DNA from: Dolomitihabitans soli
GTDB taxonomy: Bacteria > Actinomycetota > Actinomycetes > Streptosporangiales > Streptosporangiaceae
Length of the DNA: 64,000 nt
Reading direction: 5' to 3'
NCBI RefSeq assembly: GCF_022213955.1
Contig: NZ_JAKNTW010000007.1
Coordinates: 186,001 to 250,000 of the forward strand
Shown here: in pieces, positions 60,500 to 64,000 of the stretch
Layout: every line of letters starts with the position of its first letter
How positions within the stretch are numbered: position 1 is the first letter of the stretch
The notes under the pieces: model-generated
What the model was told of the DNA's origin: nothing
What the model saw: the letters and a program-made list of their open reading frames with translations, nothing else
The model's database searches: none
Translations under genes and position numbers: made by a program

Positions 60500-62491
60500 G
60501 TGCGGCTCGACCCCGTCACCCTGGAGATCGTCGGCAACCGGCTCGGCGCGCTCACCGAGGAGATGTGCCTGACCCTGCAGCGCACCAGCAGATCGCTATA
60601 CGTCAAGGAGACCGCCGACTTCTGCTGCGCCCTGGCCGGAGTGGACGGCGGCTTCGCCGCCTACCCGCGCGGCATCGGCGTGTCCGGGTTCGTCGGGCTG
60701 AACTGCCTCACCGCCGTACGCGCCGCCGGCCCCCTCGAACCCGGCGACGTGATCATCACCAACGACCCTTACCGGTCGGGCGGGCTCGCCACCCACCTGA
60801 CCGACATCCAGCTCATCGAGCCCTACTTCCACGACGGCGAGATCGTGGGCTACGGATGGGCGTTCATCCACTGCTCCGACATCGGCGGCCGGGTGCCGAG
60901 CAGCCTGTCCCCGACCAACGACGAGATCTACCAGGAAGGGCTGCAGATCCCGCCGGTGAAACTGGTCCGCGCCGGTCGCCCCAACCACGACGTCGAACTG
61001 CTCCTCAGCGCGAACAGCCGCACCCCCGAGGCGAACCTCGGTGACATCCGGGCGATGCTCGCCGCGCTGCGCACCGGCCGCGAACGGCTCGCCGGCGTCA
61101 TCGCGCAACACGGCGTGCGGACCCTGCTCACCGCCCAGGACGACCTGATCGACTACACGGCGCGCAAGGCGAGCGCGGCCCTGTCCCGGCTCGGCGAGGG
61201 CACCCACCGCTTCGTCGACTACCTCGACGACGACGCCGTCTCCCGCGTCCCCGTACGCCTGTCGGTCACCGCGACGCTCGCCGCCGGACGCCTGCACCTC
61301 GACTTCACCGGCACCGACCCGCAGGTCGCCGCGGCCTTCAACATCGCCACCCTGGGCACCGCGCACGCCTGGATCACCACCAGGGTGCTGGCGCTCATCT
61401 GCACCCTCGACCCGGACATCGCGCTCAACGCCGGCCTGATGCGGCCCATCTCCGTGACGGTCCCCGAGGGCTCCCTGGTCAATCCGGTACGGCCCGCCGC
61501 GGTCGGCGTCCGGCACGCCGCCGCGTCCCGGGTGAACGACGCGGTGGGAGGCGCCCTCGGCCTGGCCGCGCCGGACGTCCTGCCCGCCGCCTCCAGTGGC
61601 CTGGTGGTCCCGGTGGTGGTCGCCGAGCACACCCACGCGGGCCAGAACGTGCAGGTCCTGGAACCCATGGTGGGCGGCACCGGCGCGCGGCTCGGCTCCG
61701 ACGGCGTGGACGGCAGGGACAGCGGCATCTCCAACCTGTCCAACAACCCGGTGGAGACCGTCGAGACGGAGATCGGGGTCGAGATCCTCCGTTACGGCCT
61801 GCGCCGCGACTCCGGCGGCGCGGGCCGCTGGCGCGGCGGCTGCGGGCTGGAGCTCACCTTCCGGGTGCTCGGCGACAACTCCCGGCTGCTGGCCCGCGGC
61901 CTGGAACGGCTCTGTTTCCGTCCCTGGGGGGCGGTGGGCGGACGGCCGGGCGCGCCGACCGAGCTGATCGTCGACCCGGGAACGCCCCGGGAACGCCGCC
62001 ACCTCAAGATCGACGTGCTCCCCCTGGAACGCGGCTCCGTGGTGACCCTCCTCACCTCGGGCGCGGGCGGGTACGGCGATCCCCTGCTGCGCGACCCCGC
62101 CGCCGTGCTGCGCGACGTCGAGCGGGGCGTGGTCTCCATCAAAGCCGCCGCATCCGACTACGGCGTGATCATCGAGGAGTCGGCCGGCGTCCTCACGCTC
62201 GGCGCCCCCGCCCGGCCCGTCACACCGGAGGGTGGCGGGCCGGGATCGGAGTTCGGGCCCGAGAGGGTGGCCTGGGAGTCGGTGTTCGACGTGGAGTCGG
62301 TCGACCGGCTCGTCGCGGGCCTGTTCGCGCTGCCGCACGCGGACCGCTCACCGCGCAGGACCGCCGTCTACGCGGCGGCCCTGCGGCACCTGCCGGACGA
62401 CTTCCCCCGGACCCCCGCCGCACCCGACCGGGTGCGGATCTCCCGCCAGGCGCTGACCGATGAGATCCTGAAGCTCGAACACGGCGAGTGA
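60500..62491 (+). CDS. hyuB: Hydantoinase/oxoprolinase subunit B (HyuB)
   Basis: A 663-residue partner that completes hydrolysis of the activated ring. The family pattern is LDPVTLEIVGNRLGALTEEM, then TNDPYRSGGLATHLTD (active-site His/Asp), DFTGTDPQVAAAFN and GYGDPLLRDPA near the C-terminus. GGGAGGA lies eight bases before the GTG, two bases after the HyuA stop. The last ~90 residues are an extension with VRISRQALTDEILKLE. Confidence 0.93.
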   Translation: MRLDPVTLEIVGNRLGALTEEMCLTLQRTSRSLYVKETADFCCALAGVDGGFAAYPRGIGVSGFVGLNCLTAVRAAGPLEPGDVIITNDPYRSGGLATHLTDIQLIEPYFHDGEIVGYGWAFIHCSDIGGRVPSSLSPTNDEIYQEGLQIPPVKLVRAGRPNHDVELLLSANSRTPEANLGDIRAMLAALRTGRERLAGVIAQHGVRTLLTAQDDLIDYTARKASAALSRLGEGTHRFVDYLDDDAVSRVPVRLSVTATLAAGRLHLDFTGTDPQVAAAFNIATLGTAHAWITTRVLALICTLDPDIALNAGLMRPISVTVPEGSLVNPVRPAAVGVRHAAASRVNDAVGGALGLAAPDVLPAASSGLVVPVVVAEHTHAGQNVQVLEPMVGGTGARLGSDGVDGRDSGISNLSNNPVETVETEIGVEILRYGLRRDSGGAGRWRGGCGLELTFRVLGDNSRLLARGLERLCFRPWGAVGGRPGAPTELIVDPGTPRERRHLKIDVLPLERGSVVTLLTSGAGGYGDPLLRDPAAVLRDVERGVVSIKAAASDYGVIIEESAGVLTLGAPARPVTPEGGGPGSEFGPERVAWESVFDVESVDRLVAGLFALPHADRSPRRTAVYAAALRHLPDDFPRTPAAPDRVRISRQALTDEILKLEHGE

Positions 62492-62506
62492 CCGGGAGAC
62501 GAACCG

Positions 62507-63754
62507 ATGAACGACGTGCTGGCGGCCTTCGACGACCGGGCACGCGCCGGCTTGACGGCCCTGTACGAGGACCTGCACCGCCACCCGGAGCCCGCCTTCC
62601 AGGAGGAACGTACGGCGGGCATCGCCGCGGCACGGCTGCGGGACGCCGGATTCGAGGTCACCACCGGCGTCGGCCGTACCGGGGTGGTGGGGGTGCTGCG
62701 CAACGGCGAGGGGCCGACCGTCGCGCTGCGCGCCGACATGGACGCGCTGCCGGTGCGGGAACGCACCGGCCTGCCGTACGCGAGCACCGCGACCGGCCGT
62801 GACGCGGACGGTGAGCGGATCCCGCTGATGCACGCCTGCGGGCACGACATGCACGTGACGTGGTTGTGCGGCGCGGCGGACCTGCTGGCTTCGGGGCGGG
62901 AACACTGGCGCGGCACGGTGCTGGCGCTGTTCCAACCGGCGGAGGAGCTGGGGGCGGGCGCGCTGGCGATGCTGGACGACGGGCTGCTGGAGCGGTTCCC
63001 CGTGCCCGGCGTCGTGCTCGGCCAGCATCTGTTCCCGCACCCCGCGGGCACGCTGCTGCACCGCGCGGGCGAGGTGATGGCGACGGCCGACAGCATCGAG
63101 ATCCGGCTGCACGGGAGAGGCTCGCACGGGTCGCAGCCCGAGCGCGGCGTCGATCCGGTCGTGCTGGCCGCGGCGACGGTGATGCGGCTGCAGACGATCA
63201 TCTCGCGTGAGGTGTCGCCGCTGGAACGCGCGGTGCTCACCGTGGCCAGGCTGCGCGCCGGGCACAAGGAGAACGTCATCCCCGACGAGGCGTCGATCAC
63301 GCTGAACGTGCGGACCTTCTCCGCAAAGGTGCGTGACGACGTGCTGTCCGCGATCAGGCGGGTGGTGGAGGGCGAGGCCAGGGTGTCGGGGGCGCCGCGT
63401 GACCCGGAGTTCCGCACGCTGAGCGAGTTTCCGCTGACGGTCAACGATCCCGCCGCGACGGAGCGGGTCGCGGCGGCCTTCACCGCCAGGTTCGGCGCGG
63501 ACCGGGTGCGGGAGATGGAGCCGATGATGGGCAGCGAGGACTTCGGGCTGTTCGGCACGCGGGCCGGGGCGCCCTCGGTGTTCTGGGGGGTCGGCGGCGC
63601 CGACCCGGACGTGTACGCCCGCGCCGAGCAGGCGGGACGACTGGCCGAGGACGTGCCGGGCAACCACTCGCCGTTCTTCGCGCCCGTCGTCGAACCCACC
63701 CTGTCCACCGGCGTCGAGGCGCTCGTGACCGCCGCGCTCGCCTGGCTCCGCTGA
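62507..63754 (+). CDS. M20-family amidohydrolase (N-acyl-amino-acid deacylase-like)
   Basis: A 415-residue dizinc amidohydrolase. Metal ligands fit MHACGHDMH, the Glu pair in FQPAEELGAG, and His in VLGQHLFPH; MGSEDFGLF is typical of the aminoacylase/IAA-Leu hydrolase group. It would release an amino acid from an N-acyl or N-carbamoyl derivative. ATG start 15 bases after HyuB. In the SAM-IV operon it may act on an N-acylated cysteine-like compound; substrate is not proven. Confidence 0.92.
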   Translation: MNDVLAAFDDRARAGLTALYEDLHRHPEPAFQEERTAGIAAARLRDAGFEVTTGVGRTGVVGVLRNGEGPTVALRADMDALPVRERTGLPYASTATGRDADGERIPLMHACGHDMHVTWLCGAADLLASGREHWRGTVLALFQPAEELGAGALAMLDDGLLERFPVPGVVLGQHLFPHPAGTLLHRAGEVMATADSIEIRLHGRGSHGSQPERGVDPVVLAAATVMRLQTIISREVSPLERAVLTVARLRAGHKENVIPDEASITLNVRTFSAKVRDDVLSAIRRVVEGEARVSGAPRDPEFRTLSEFPLTVNDPAATERVAAAFTARFGADRVREMEPMMGSEDFGLFGTRAGAPSVFWGVGGADPDVYARAEQAGRLAEDVPGNHSPFFAPVVEPTLSTGVEALVTAALAWLR

Positions 63755-63800
63755 ACACGCGGGGGCGGCTCGGCCCGGCTCCCCACGCGGTGCACACAGC

Positions 63801-63833
63801 AGGGCCCGACCCGGCGTAACCGGATCGGGCCCT
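63801..63833. terminator. Bidirectional terminator between M20 and FKBP genes
   Basis: AGGGCCCGA..CCGG and CCGG..TCGGGCCCT pair over 14 bp with one mismatch and a 5-base loop, between convergent genes. Confidence 0.75.
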
Positions 63834-63844
63834 GGGGTGGAACG

Positions 63845-64000
63845 TCAGTAGGCGGCCAGCACGTCGACCGCGAAGACCAGGGTGTCGGTGCCCTTGATCT
63901 TTTCGCCCTGGCCCTCCTTGCCGTAACCGAGGTCCGGCGGGATGGTCAGCAGCACGCGGCTGCCGATCGGGACGCCGACCAGGCCCTCGTCCCAGCCCTT
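63845..64000 (-). CDS. FKBP-type peptidyl-prolyl isomerase (N-terminus off window)
   Basis: The last 51 residues of an FKBP domain: EGLVGVPIGSRVLLTIPP, then LGYGKEGQG and TLVFAVDVL, ending with AAY and stop. It isomerises X-Pro bonds. In actinobacteria FKBP genes usually sit next to pafB; here pafB is about 20 kb away on the same strand, suggesting insertion between them. Confidence 0.9.
   Translation of the reverse strand, partial: KGWDEGLVGVPIGSRVLLTIPPDLGYGKEGQGEKIKGTDTLVFAVDVLAAY

Noticed and set aside
1..64000. rRNA, tRNA, phage integrase or transposase genes
   Set aside because: None recognised on either strand by eye; a covariance or profile search was not possible here.

Overview
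The window is high-G+C actinobacterial chromosome, most likely Streptosporangiales. The basis is strong G/C third-position bias, many GTG starts, apparent leaderless promoters, a SAM-IV riboswitch (an actinomycete class) and the order pafB-pafC-tatA-tatC-lipid kinase-helY. Genus is inference. No rRNA, tRNA, CRISPR array, prophage or insertion sequence was recognised.

Layout. 1-3.3 kb: secreted sugar dehydrogenase (cut by the window edge) and a secreted ThuA/DUF1080/F5-8C protein in one operon. 3.6-7.1 kb: four-gene operon with a small membrane-anchored protein, an SRPBCC protein, a repeat protein with LEA-like 11-mers and a conserved hypothetical; it resembles gas-vesicle accessory genes but has no gvpA. 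7.4-11.0 kb: MarR regulator, GH4 glycosidase plus sugar kinase behind a perfect operator, and an Lrp regulator. 11.3-15.4 kb: three translationally coupled genes, a Pro-rich single-pass membrane protein and two P-loop NTPases. 15.4-24.6 kb: antiporter, then a RiPP locus of the FxSxx-COOH type (orphan protein, FxsT-like MinD/TIR-like/NB-ARC/TPR protein, 56-residue precursor, radical SAM enzyme, HExxH putative peptide hydroxylase). 24.6-27.3 kb: 36-bp minisatellite, LacI-type operator with a remnant reading frame, and a secreted HExxH metalloprotease with strong terminator. 27.4-36.2 kb: membrane protein, acyl-CoA dehydrogenase, M24 peptidase, PAS-PP2C phosphatase, 5'-3' exonuclease, truncated LysE, thioesterase, truncated GntR, RNB ribonuclease. 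36.3-43.5 kb: conserved helY/lipid kinase/tat/paf block. 43.6-53.9 kb: DUF3866, DUF3291, Cys-rich HTH regulator, truncated secreted peptide, GNAT enzyme, two-component system with secreted protein and ABC exporter, FAD protein. 54.0-63.8 kb: SAM-IV riboswitch, polyamine-type ABC importer, hydantoinase/oxoprolinase A and B, M20 amidohydrolase. The right edge holds the C-terminus of an FKBP.

How the genes work together. Three candidates stand out. First, the RiPP locus: a cyclophane-type radical SAM enzyme and an HExxH oxygenase overlap by four bases, face a precursor whose leader looks FxsA-like but whose C-terminus ends in HQDST rather than FxSxx, and a 1,218-residue STAND/TPR protein follows the precursor. 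Second, the SAM-IV-controlled operon joins an importer, an ATP-dependent lactamase pair and an amidohydrolase, which reads as a scavenging pathway for an organosulfur lactam or N-acyl compound. Third, the three-gene membrane/NTPase module has the form of a membrane-anchored conflict or signalling system. The FKBP fragment at the right edge lies on the same strand as pafB, its usual neighbour, about 20 kb away, which suggests that 44.7-63.8 kb was inserted between them.
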